A stretch of 9,985 nucleotides of DNA from Marinagarivorans sp. UBA5868 (GTDB lineage: Bacteria > Pseudomonadota > Gammaproteobacteria > Pseudomonadales > Cellvibrionaceae), in contig DJFQ01000128.1 in the NCBI GenBank assembly GCA_002432095.1, positions 15,076 to 25,060 on the forward strand, read 5' to 3'. Under the pieces are notes generated by a model, which was not told where the DNA came from, searched no databases, and saw only the letters and a program-made list of their open reading frames with translations. The position numbers and the translations under genes were made by a program. Shown piece after piece: positions 1 to 7,105 of the stretch (its first letter is position 1; each line of letters starts with the position of its first letter).

Positions 1-870
1 GTGCGTTTTCAATTAAAAAATGTGGCGGCGGTTGCCATTCATGCGGAAATTCCTGCATTCGCCAAACCTGGGCAAACACTCGATATAACGGTTTCGTCCA
101 TTGCCAATGCCAAAAGTTTGCGCGGCGGCAGTTTATTGATGGCGCCTTTGCGCGGTGTGGATGGTCAGGTATATGCCTTAGCTCAAGGCAATTTAATTGT
201 GGGTGGTTTTGGGGTGGAAGGTCGCGATGGCTCCAAAGTCACCGTCAATGTCCCCAGCGTCGGCCGTATTCCCAATGGCGCACTGGTGGAGCGCGCGGTG
301 CCAACCAGTTTTGGTAACAATGGTCGCGTCGTATTTAATTTGCATACGGCGGATTTCACCACCGCGAAACGTGTAGCAAAAAGCATTAATCATTTATTGG
401 GACCGGATGTGGCGAGTGCGATGGACGCAGTCTCTATTTCGGTTCAGGCACCACAAAACCCTGCGCATCGAGTCGACTTTTTATCATTGCTGGAAAACAT
501 CGAAGTCGAACCCGGTGAGGTTGCCGCTAAAGTGGTCATCAACTCCCGCACTGGAACCATCGTTGTCGGCCAGCATGTGCGGGTTGAACCTGTGGCCATT
601 ACCCACGGATCGCTAACGGTAACCGTGAACGAAAATGTGCAGGTGAGCCAGCCAAATGCCTTGGCCCAAGGGCAGACCGCGGTGGTGCCCAACAGTCAGG
701 TGGGCGTGACTGAGGAAATGTCACCGATGTTTAAATTTAACCCCGGCCCGACCTTGGATGACATAGTGCGAGCGGTAAATGAAGTGGGCGCAGCCCCCGG
801 CGACTTGATGGCGATTCTCGAAGCGTTGCGTCAGTCGGGCGCCCTGAAAGCCGAAATTATGGTGATCTGA
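1..870 (+). CDS. flgI: FlgI, flagellar P-ring protein (5'-truncated by window edge)
   Basis: FlgI forms the P-ring in the peptidoglycan layer, the bushing around the flagellar rod. The visible 289 residues match the family from about residue 80 to the C-terminus. QLKNVAAV lies near the window start, [19 protein letters not shown] at 36-54, QVYALAQGN at 56-64, [13 protein letters not shown] at 178-190, and the C-terminal region with VRAVNEVGA and [18 protein letters not shown] at 256-285. The family is usually about 365-370 residues, so the signal peptide and first ~80 residues lie upstream. The GTG at position 1 is therefore an internal Val codon, not the start. The stop TGA (868-870) shares its A with the flgJ ATG, which suggests translational coupling. 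Identity is very secure. Confidence 0.96.
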   Translation: MRFQLKNVAAVAIHAEIPAFAKPGQTLDITVSSIANAKSLRGGSLLMAPLRGVDGQVYALAQGNLIVGGFGVEGRDGSKVTVNVPSVGRIPNGALVERAVPTSFGNNGRVVFNLHTADFTTAKRVAKSINHLLGPDVASAMDAVSISVQAPQNPAHRVDFLSLLENIEVEPGEVAAKVVINSRTGTIVVGQHVRVEPVAITHGSLTVTVNENVQVSQPNALAQGQTAVVPNSQVGVTEEMSPMFKFNPGPTLDDIVRAVNEVGAAPGDLMAILEALRQSGALKAEIMVI

Positions 871-1838
871 TGGACGCGCGCATTTCTCGTGCTGTTTTGC
901 CAACCACTGACGTTTATACCGATGTGCAGGGGCTGCAAAACCTGAAAGCGGAAAGTAATCAGGATGTTGCGTTGAAGAAAATCGCGCAGCAGTTCGAATC
1001 CTTATTTCTGCACGAAATGCTCAAAACCATGCGCAAAGCCAACGAGTCATTTGAAGAGGGTAGCCTCTTCAACGGCAAGGACACGCAGTTTTTCCGCGAT
1101 ATGTATGACCAGCAGTTATCCCTCAGTCTCGCGCAAAAGGGTACAGGTCTGGCGCAAGTTATTTACGAACAGTTGAGCCGGCAATATGTGAAGGATCCCC
1201 AAGGTAATGCGGCTACGTCTACGCAAGCATTCCCGGTTCCCCAGCGCAAATCATCCCTTCCCATTCCGCATTTCTCCGCGAGTGCGAAGCTTGAGAGCCC
1301 CGCAGTTGAGCCTGTTGAATCCCTCGCATCTGCTAACGAAAAGAAAGCGCCTTTTAGCAGTGCCCGCGAATTTGTCGAGGCAGTGTTGCCCCATGCGCGA
1401 GCAGCGGCAAGTGCCCTCGGACTCAACCCACTTTTTCTCACCGCTCAGGCCGCTCTGGAAACCGGTTGGGGTAAATACGTCGTTCGCGATGGCGGGGGCG
1501 AAAGCACGCATAACTTTTTTAATATCAAAGCCGACCGCGCCTGGCAGGGGGAAAAGGCAGAAGTCAGCACGTTGGAATATCGTTCTGGTGTGCCAGTGCG
1601 CGAGCAGGCGCAGTTTCGCAAATACGGTGATATTGCCGAGAGTTTTGCGGACTATGTGCAATTTCTCCAGAACAACCCACGCTACCAGGACGCCCTTGCC
1701 GTTGCTGGTGATGATCGGGATTTCGCTTTCGGCCTACAAAATGCAGGGTACGCCACGGACCCCGCATATGCCGACAAAATTTTGGCGATAGTTCAGCGGT
1801 TGAGCGCCGAAACTTCTGTGTCCGGCGCATCCTTTTGA
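870..1838 (+). CDS. flgJ: FlgJ, rod-capping protein / peptidoglycan hydrolase
   Basis: FlgJ is exported to the periplasm, where its N-terminal half caps the growing rod and its C-terminal half cuts peptidoglycan so the rod can pass. The 322 residues show both parts. The rod-binding domain is at about 30-105 (KKIAQQFESLFLHEMLKTMR, then FRDMYDQQLS). A Pro/Ser/Ala-rich linker covers about 108-160. A glucosaminidase-type (GH73) domain covers about 163-312. E197 in AALETGWG matches the catalytic glutamate of the family, and E236 in LEYRSG matches the second acidic residue. HNFFNIKA (214-221) and the terminal YADKI (300-304) are also typical. The ATG overlaps the flgI stop as TGATG with only a weak upstream GGTGA, so translation is probably coupled. 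Length is close to the usual 310-330 residues. Confidence 0.95.
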   Translation: MDARISRAVLPTTDVYTDVQGLQNLKAESNQDVALKKIAQQFESLFLHEMLKTMRKANESFEEGSLFNGKDTQFFRDMYDQQLSLSLAQKGTGLAQVIYEQLSRQYVKDPQGNAATSTQAFPVPQRKSSLPIPHFSASAKLESPAVEPVESLASANEKKAPFSSAREFVEAVLPHARAAASALGLNPLFLTAQAALETGWGKYVVRDGGGESTHNFFNIKADRAWQGEKAEVSTLEYRSGVPVREQAQFRKYGDIAESFADYVQFLQNNPRYQDALAVAGDDRDFAFGLQNAGYATDPAYADKILAIVQRLSAETSVSGASF

Positions 1839-1852
1839 TCAGGTAGTTTTCC

Positions 1853-4800
1853 ATGGCCAATGATTTATTGGGCGTCAGCGTCACCGGTTTAAAAGTCAGT
1901 CAAACGGCTTTGCGTACGGTCGGCCATAACATTGCCAACGCCGGTACCGAAGGTTACAGCCGTCAACGTATTGACCCGGTGACCAACCCGGCGGTGTTGA
2001 TGGGCCGGAATTACGTCGGCAGCGGCGCCAACGTCAATAGCGTCGAGCGCATCGTCAATGGTTTTGTAACCGAGCAAATGCGCGCGGATTCCGCCTTGTT
2101 TAACGACCTGGAAACCTATTTTAATCAGATCTCCCAACTCGATAATTTGTTATCCGATGAATCCACTGGTCTGGGCGCTGGGCTGAATTCCTTTTTCTCG
2201 GCGATGCAAAACGGCGCGGACGATCCCACTTCGATACCGGCACGCCAATTAATTATCAGTGAATCAGAAAATCTTGCCGATCGCTTCAACAGCATCCATG
2301 AGCGACTGCGCGTTATTGGTAATGGCGTGGAAAGCGGTATGGAAGTGGCGGTCAGCCAGATTAATGTGCTGGCAAAAAATATTGCGCAATTGAATCTTCA
2401 AATTGCCAACGCCATGGGCGCGACCAATCAGCAGCCGAACGATTTATTGGACCAGCGGGATCTTGCTGTAAAAGAGCTGTCTTCGCTCGTGTCTGTGCAG
2501 GTGTTCGACGAGGGCAACGGTCAGATCAATGTGAGCATTGGTACCGGGCAAACTCTGGTCATCGGTAAGCAGGCACGCCAGTTGGAACTCGCCAATGGCG
2601 CAGGCAACGTAGCGGATAAAGATGTGGTGTTTTTTGATGGTAAAACTCGCCAAGTCGTAACCGACGTGATCAACGGCGGCAAACTCGGCGGCTTGATCCG
2701 TTTTCGCGATGACACCATGACCTCGATTTACAATCAGTTGGGTCGGGTTGCTGTGGTAATGGCGGACACCTTTAATCAAGTTCATCAGCAAGGTGTGGAT
2801 TTGGATGGTGAATTTGGTGGATTGTTTTTTTACGACATTAATGCTGAGGATTTGGCTCGCGGACGGGTGATCGGCAATGCGAATAATACCGCTCCGAATG
2901 ATCGTCAGCTCGCGCTGTATATTGAAGACAGCGCATTGGTGACCAGCAGCGATTACGAAATATCCATGAGCAGCGGTGGATTTTTCCGCGTGACACGTCT
3001 GGAAGACGGCGCGGAAGTGGCAAATGGCTTGCTGAATGGGCAATTACCTCGCAGCATTACTTTCGATGGCATGGAGTTGGAGCTGCAACGCGGATCCTTT
3101 CAGCCCGGTGACAAGTTTTTAATTCAGCCGACCCGTTACGCAAGCCGTGATTTTCACACATCTGTTTCTGCACCGCGGGATATCGCATTCGCCAGTCCGT
3201 TAGTGACGGATGCGGCGCTTGGTAATCGCGGTTCAGGAACGATCAGCGCCGGAGAAATTCTCAGTCTGAAAGATGCAGACGGCAATGCATTGCCGCTGTT
3301 TGCCGATGCCGGCGCTATGTCGCCTCCATTGATTGTGGTGTTCAACACACCTTATTCCTACGATATTCTCGATAACAGCGATCCGGGAAATCCGGTGCAT
3401 CTCAACCCACCTCTGCGTGATCAGCGTTATGTGCCGGGTGTGACACAAAATCTTTTCCCCGCGGTTCCTGGTAGCACACAGGTGTCGACCAATGGCGATA
3501 TGGTCGGTTTGCCAGAAGGGCGCGCAGCGGTCACCCAGGCGGCATTATTGACAGCGGGTTCACCACCGGATTTTTCCCTAACCGATTTTAGCGGTTTGGC
3601 TGACCAGTTTTCTTTTGACGTTACCGTATCCGGTACGCCCGGTGGTGCAGACGATGGGGTATTTTCCGTCACTGTCAGCGGTTCCGCGCTGCAGGATGAA
3701 CAGGCGCTGGTGACACATTTGAACGCGCAGCTGGCGACTTCGGATGTGGCCGCTTATATCGCCGATGACGGTAGCGTGGCATTTCGCTTGCGCTCACCGG
3801 GATACGGCAATTTAAGCCTGGATAACTACAGCGGCGGTGTACCGGGCCAAGCGAATAATCTATTGGGATTTGATATTGAAGGCTCCACTTATACGACCGT
3901 GGGCAACGCTGATGGTGTTGCGGGTTCTGGAAGCTTAACGAATGGATATCCGGCGGAAATGATCACTATTAGCCGCCCACCCGTGGTCCCAGGTGGCAAG
4001 CCGGTAGCCGTCAATTTATTTACCTCGCAAAATACCTCCGCGAAAGAATTGGCCAATCTGTTAAGCAGTCAACCCGGCGTGGAAGCCAACGCCTTTAATT
4101 ATGTGGAAGTTTCGGATCTGCAGCTCACCGGCACTGCACCATTGCAGATTTCCCTAAATGGCGAAAATTTATTGGGGTACAGTGTTGATTCGGTTACGGG
4201 TGAGGCTGCGCTATCAAGTGCAGTTCCCAATCCCGCGACGGATCCAGATGGCTTCTACGATTATGTGGCGGCCCGCATCAATGAAAATCCCAATCTGAAA
4301 AAAATCGGTATTCACGCGGTGGCTGGCGAAGATGCGCTGACCGGCGCGCGCGAGTTGCGAATATACAGCAGTGAAGGTGACGATCTGCAAGTAAGTCTGA
4401 CGGCGGTTGCGGGCGATACGCTGAATATCGGTGATGGTGATAGTAGTCCCTTGGTATTAACTGGCGCGGGCAACAGCGTCAGCTCGCAGATCCTGGTTGG
4501 TGGTCGGTTGGATGTTACTTTCGACGAAGGTATCACCATGTCTGGATTTCCGCCGGACAGCATGATTTTTGGCAATTCCCGCGCAGCGGACTTTGCCCAG
4601 GCGAATTATTTAGGCATTCAAGCGAGCATCAGCGGTACGCCGCAAGCAGGGGATCGTTTTACGTTGGATTTTAACCGCGATGCGGCGATGGACAGTCGAA
4701 ACGCACTTAAGCTTGTGGACCTGCAACACGCCAAAGCCGCCTCCGGTGGCGGAGCAACTTTCAGCCAGATGTATGGTAGCCTGGTGGAAAGCGTAGGTAT

Positions 4801-5002
4801 CGAAACCAGCTCCGCAAAAATTAATCGCAATGCTGCGGAACAAGTTTTGCAACAATCCGAAGAGCTCCGCAATTCCATTTCCGGGGTTAATTTGGACGAA
4901 GAAGCGGCAGATCTTATCCGCTTTGAGCAATTATTTTCCGCCAACGCCCAAGTGATTTCCGTTGCGCGGGATATTTTCGACCGTTTGATCAGCTCGTTCT
5001 GA
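1853..5002 (+). CDS. flgK: FlgK, hook-filament junction protein 1 (HAP1), unusually long
   Basis: FlgK is exported through the flagellar type III apparatus and forms the first junction layer between hook and filament. Residues 1-40 are canonical (LLGVSVTGLKVSQTALRTVG, HNIANAGTEGYSRQ). Helical core continues to about 325 (NDLLDQRD at 196-203, GGKLGGLIRFRD at 275-286). A normal FlgK beta domain lies at about 345-450 (LVTSSDYEI, GDKFLIQPTRYA). The C-terminus at 951-1049 is canonical (SGVNLDEEAADLIRFEQLFS and a terminal amphipathic helix). The protein is 1049 residues, against about 547 in enterics. Most of the excess is at about 460-925, with several IN-like beta modules (586-660, 702-759, 763-862), before the conserved GTPQAGDRFTLDF. 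The start lies 14 bp after flgJ with a modest AGG 9 nt upstream. The frame is uninterrupted, so this is a real extended gene. Confidence 0.95.
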   Translation: MANDLLGVSVTGLKVSQTALRTVGHNIANAGTEGYSRQRIDPVTNPAVLMGRNYVGSGANVNSVERIVNGFVTEQMRADSALFNDLETYFNQISQLDNLLSDESTGLGAGLNSFFSAMQNGADDPTSIPARQLIISESENLADRFNSIHERLRVIGNGVESGMEVAVSQINVLAKNIAQLNLQIANAMGATNQQPNDLLDQRDLAVKELSSLVSVQVFDEGNGQINVSIGTGQTLVIGKQARQLELANGAGNVADKDVVFFDGKTRQVVTDVINGGKLGGLIRFRDDTMTSIYNQLGRVAVVMADTFNQVHQQGVDLDGEFGGLFFYDINAEDLARGRVIGNANNTAPNDRQLALYIEDSALVTSSDYEISMSSGGFFRVTRLEDGAEVANGLLNGQLPRSITFDGMELELQRGSFQPGDKFLIQPTRYASRDFHTSVSAPRDIAFASPLVTDAALGNRGSGTISAGEILSLKDADGNALPLFADAGAMSPPLIVVFNTPYSYDILDNSDPGNPVHLNPPLRDQRYVPGVTQNLFPAVPGSTQVSTNGDMVGLPEGRAAVTQAALLTAGSPPDFSLTDFSGLADQFSFDVTVSGTPGGADDGVFSVTVSGSALQDEQALVTHLNAQLATSDVAAYIADDGSVAFRLRSPGYGNLSLDNYSGGVPGQANNLLGFDIEGSTYTTVGNADGVAGSGSLTNGYPAEMITISRPPVVPGGKPVAVNLFTSQNTSAKELANLLSSQPGVEANAFNYVEVSDLQLTGTAPLQISLNGENLLGYSVDSVTGEAALSSAVPNPATDPDGFYDYVAARINENPNLKKIGIHAVAGEDALTGARELRIYSSEGDDLQVSLTAVAGDTLNIGDGDSSPLVLTGAGNSVSSQILVGGRLDVTFDEGITMSGFPPDSMIFGNSRAADFAQANYLGIQASISGTPQAGDRFTLDFNRDAAMDSRNALKLVDLQHAKAASGGGATFSQMYGSLVESVGIETSSAKINRNAAEQVLQQSEELRNSISGVNLDEEAADLIRFEQLFSANAQVISVARDIFDRLISSF

Positions 5003-5024
5003 TCCGGTGTTGTGAGGCAGGTTC

Positions 5025-6626
5025 ATGAGAATTTCGTCGCTGCAGATTTTTAATATCGCCAACAAAAGCATGGCGGACGCCAACCGCGAGATCATTAAAA
5101 CCCAGGAGCAAATGTCCACCGGGGTTCGCGTATTGACGCCGGCGGATGATCCGGTGGCCTCCACAAAAATTTTGCAATTGACCGACGAGCTGGCGTCGAT
5201 TGATCAGTATCTGAAAAATATTGATATTGCTGACAGCAACCTTGCCTTGGAAGATTCCATTCTCAGCAATGTGGTTGACGTGGTTCAACGCATGCAAGTG
5301 TTAGCCACTGCAGCGGGTAATACCGCAACTTTGACGCCGAACGAATACAAAGGCATGGCGGCGGAGGTATCGTCCCGAATGGACGAACTGCTGAATTTAA
5401 TGAATACCCGCAACGCCAACGGCGACTTTATTTTTGGTGGCTACAAAAGCGCGAGCCACCCGTTTGTGGGTGATGCGTTTAGTGGTTTTGGTTACCAGGG
5501 TGATGATGGTCAGCAATTTATTAAAATTGCCCATAACTCCAAAGTTGCGGCGACAGACTCCGGTAAAAGCATTTTTGTGGATGTGAAAAGTGCGAGCAAA
5601 ACCATTGAAACCTCCGCCAGTCCGAACAACACCGCCAATCCTCCAGCGAAAATCAATGTTGGCCAGGTGATTGATCAGCAAGCCTATGACGAGTTTTATC
5701 CAGAAGATATCGTGATTACCTTTAACGCGGAATCCGCGTTAAGTCCTCCGGGGAAAAACTTTACCGCTACCGAACGCTCCACGGGTCGGGTGATCGCAGC
5801 CAATCAAGCTTATGTGTCTGGCGAAGATATTCGCCTGAAGGGGTTGAGCTTTCGGATTATGGGCAGCCCAGCCTCTGGCGCACCCGCCGTCCCCGCGGCT
5901 CAATTATTCGGTACCGACGCGCTCCCCGCTTTTCCTGCGGATTTTACGCCACCGGCCAATCAAAGTTTTACGCTTACCGTTGGCGGTCGTACCGAACGTT
6001 TAGTTCTGGATGGCCCGATCAACAATCTCAACGATCTGGTCGCCAACCTTTCCAGCACCGCTAACGGCAATGCGGCGCGGCTTACTAATCTCGGTGTCAG
6101 CGTGGATGCTCAGGGATTTCGTATGCCGCTCGGCGTGAACATTACCATTGCGAACGGCTCGCCAGCAATTGACGCTGTATTAGGACTCAATACCACCGCC
6201 GGTAGCTCTTCCACTAACGGTGTACAAGCAAAAGCCGGCGACCGTTTTTTTATCGACTCATCGGAAAAACAAGGAATTCTGAATACGCTGGCGCGTTTTA
6301 AAGACGTAATGGAAAACTATGATGGCAGCGCTGAAGGCAAAGACGCGCTTTCCGCTGTGGTCGCTGCAACTCTCAGCAATCTCTCTAATGGGATTAATAG
6401 TGTTAGCGATGTGCAAGCAAAAATCGGCGCCCGCCAAAATACAGCGGAAAGCAACCGCGAATTGCATTTGGATATCCAGCTGCATAGCAAAAAACTGATG
6501 AAAGATCTGCGCGAGGTGGATATCGCCGAGGCAGCCTCCCGGCTTTCTCAACAAACGCTGATCCTGCAAGCCGCGCAACAATCATTTATTCGTGTCAGCC
6601 AATTGAGCTTGTTTGATCGGTTGTAA
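5025..6626 (+). CDS. flgL: FlgL, hook-filament junction protein 3 (HAP3), extended
   Basis: FlgL forms the second junction layer, between FlgK and the first flagellin subunits. The N-terminus is flagellin-like and typical of FlgL (MRISSLQIFNIANKSMADAN, then QEQMSTGVRVLTPADDPVAS at 28-46). NTRNANGDFIFGGYKS at 127-142 is a FlgL hallmark. The C-terminus (about 410-533) has the helix ending RLSQQTLILQAAQQSF and SLFDRL. At 533 residues it is much longer than the enteric 317. An insertion at about 282-404 includes an IN-like module (FTLTVGGRTERLVLDG, then NNLNDLVANLSS). The start is 22 bp after flgK with a good GAGG at 5014-5017. The gene ends in tandem stops TAA-TAG (6624-6629). It is probably the last gene of the flg operon, because the next interval is long and contains its own promoter. 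Confidence 0.94.
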   Translation: MRISSLQIFNIANKSMADANREIIKTQEQMSTGVRVLTPADDPVASTKILQLTDELASIDQYLKNIDIADSNLALEDSILSNVVDVVQRMQVLATAAGNTATLTPNEYKGMAAEVSSRMDELLNLMNTRNANGDFIFGGYKSASHPFVGDAFSGFGYQGDDGQQFIKIAHNSKVAATDSGKSIFVDVKSASKTIETSASPNNTANPPAKINVGQVIDQQAYDEFYPEDIVITFNAESALSPPGKNFTATERSTGRVIAANQAYVSGEDIRLKGLSFRIMGSPASGAPAVPAAQLFGTDALPAFPADFTPPANQSFTLTVGGRTERLVLDGPINNLNDLVANLSSTANGNAARLTNLGVSVDAQGFRMPLGVNITIANGSPAIDAVLGLNTTAGSSSTNGVQAKAGDRFFIDSSEKQGILNTLARFKDVMENYDGSAEGKDALSAVVAATLSNLSNGINSVSDVQAKIGARQNTAESNRELHLDIQLHSKKLMKDLREVDIAEAASRLSQQTLILQAAQQSFIRVSQLSLFDRL

Positions 6627-6673
6627 TAGTCGATTATTCATTGTTCTTTTTGTTTTGGCCTATTCACAATTTT

Positions 6674-6714
6674 CGCCGCGCCGGAAATTCTCAACCCTCC
6701 GCTCATTCGCGGCG
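6674..6714. repeat. Inverted repeat CGCCGCG / CGCGGCG
   Basis: CGCCGCG at 6674-6680 is the exact reverse complement of CGCGGCG at 6708-6714, separated by 27 bp. No U-run follows on either strand, so it does not look like an intrinsic terminator. It lies at the left end of a pyrimidine-rich block without coding potential that extends to about 6800. The block could be a remnant or copy of a dispersed intergenic repeat, but only one copy is visible here. Confidence 0.45.
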
Positions 6715-6828
6715 CTCGCCATTCTCACCTCTTGTATTTCCCTTTCTTCGGACGTTTCCGACTCTTCGATAATTCCCTCCCTCCTGTCATTCCCCTTTTT
6801 GTGGAAATCACGGCAGTAAAGCTACCTA

Positions 6829-6844
6829 TGCCGCGCAAGCGGCA
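6829..6844. other. Small perfect hairpin with GCAA tetraloop
   Basis: TGCCGC (6829-6834) pairs with GCGGCA (6839-6844) around a GCAA loop, a stable GNRA-type tetraloop if transcribed. No T-run follows on either strand, so termination is unlikely. Function is unknown. It could mark the 3' end of the flg transcript or simply be fortuitous. Confidence 0.35.
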
Positions 6845-6897
6845 ATAAATTGTCTCTCCACCCTGCAATCCGTTGCCGCATCGTGTTCCTGCATCAC

Positions 6898-6934
6898 AAA
6901 AACAGCAAAAAAGCGGCAAAAAATATGGGTTTTT
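6898..6934. promoter_or_regulatory. Phased A/T tracts (probable DNA bend) upstream of the sigma-54 promoter
   Basis: A-tracts at 6898-6902, 6907-6912 and 6918-6923 are followed by a T-tract at 6930-6934. Their centres are about 10-11 bp apart, close to one helical turn, which is the classic arrangement for intrinsic curvature. The tracts sit directly upstream of the -24 element of the sigma-54 promoter. Sigma-54 promoters commonly need DNA bending for contact with a remote activator, so a role in flagellin activation is plausible but inferred. Confidence 0.45.
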
Positions 6935-6938
6935 GTGC

Positions 6939-6955
6939 TTGGCACACCGGTTGCA
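6939..6955 (+). promoter_or_regulatory. Sigma-54 (RpoN) -24/-12 promoter for flagellin 1
   Basis: TTGGCACACCGGTTGCA matches the RpoN consensus YTGGCACG-N4-TTGCW at every specified base except one (A for G at 6946). The invariant GG (6941-6942) and GC (6953-6954) are exactly 12 bp apart, as required. The expected transcription start is near 6966, giving a leader of about 140 nt to the ATG at 7106. Some polar flagellates transcribe one flagellin this way, with an NtrC-type activator (FlrC/FleQ family). The activator site itself is not identifiable here. Confidence 0.8.
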
Positions 6956-6998
6956 ATATCTCTCCCAGTCAAAGCTCGAACGCCAATTTTCCGTGGCT

Positions 6999-7025
6999 TA
7001 ATCGAGCTAAAAGAAATTCCGACAG
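6999..7025 (+). promoter_or_regulatory. Possible weak sigma-28 (FliA) promoter for flagellin 1
   Basis: TAAT (6999-7002), a 15-bp spacer and TCCGACAG (7018-7025) form a partial match to the FliA pattern TAAA-N15-GCCGATAA: 3 of 4 and 5 of 8 bases. Its distance to the ATG (80 nt between) is similar to that of the better sigma-28 site before flagellin 2 (89 nt). This is the only reason to take it seriously; it may be chance. Confidence 0.22.
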
Positions 7026-7093
7026 ATCTTCGCGCGATGTTTGGCGCAGTTGCTCAAGTAGCGAATGACTGGTCCGGTTGTACTTTAGGTAAC

Positions 7094-7098
7094 AGGAG
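7094..7098 (+). promoter_or_regulatory. Ribosome binding site of flagellin 1
   Basis: AGGAG lies 7 nt before the ATG at 7106. It is a strong Shine-Dalgarno match at good spacing and fixes the start that yields [18 protein letters not shown], the conserved flagellin N-terminus. Confidence 0.85.
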
Positions 7099-7105
7099 AT
7101 GAGCT

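Larger units (their letters stand above)
6627..7105. other. Intergenic region between flgL and flagellin 1 (479 bp)
   Basis: No convincing gene is present here; short open frames lack ribosome sites and family resemblance. From left to right it holds a T-rich stretch just after flgL (about 6638-6656), a pyrimidine-rich block with a 7-bp inverted repeat (about 6657-6800), a small hairpin with a GCAA loop (6829-6844), phased A/T tracts (6898-6934), a sigma-54-type promoter (6939-6955) and a leader of about 140 nt before the flagellin ATG. I could not find a convincing intrinsic terminator for the flg operon in it. Confidence 0.7.

Noticed and set aside
1770..1777. GCCGACAA, 7 of 8 match to a sigma-28 -10 element near the end of flgJ, as a possible flgKL promoter
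   Set aside because: There is no TAAA-like -35 at the 15-bp spacing (CGCC at 1751-1754), and the bases encode the conserved FlgJ motif YADK.
6614..6656. TGATCG/CGATTA hairpin followed by a T-rich stretch as terminator of the flg operon
   Set aside because: The stem is only 6 bp with a G-T pair and an 11-nt loop containing the flgL stop, and the T-run is displaced and interrupted. It is too weak to call.
6613..6819. Open frame of 68 codons overlapping the flgL end, with a hydrophobic N-terminus
   Set aside because: It has no ribosome site, its composition follows the pyrimidine-rich block, and it overlaps the flgL 3' end.
6725..6919. Minus-strand 64-codon frame, Cys-rich at the start and basic at the end
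   Set aside because: It needs a TTG start with no clear ribosome site. The basic tail is simply the purine-rich complement of the pyrimidine block.
7068..7078. Imperfect dyad ACTGGTCCGGT in the flagellin 1 leader as an activator (FlrC-like) site
   Set aside because: It is short and imperfect, with a single copy and no known consensus to compare with.
7091..7101. ACAGGAG around the flagellin 1 ribosome site as a CsrA binding site
   Set aside because: It contains GGA as any Shine-Dalgarno would. The surrounding bases do not fit the extended consensus and no second site or hairpin was found.
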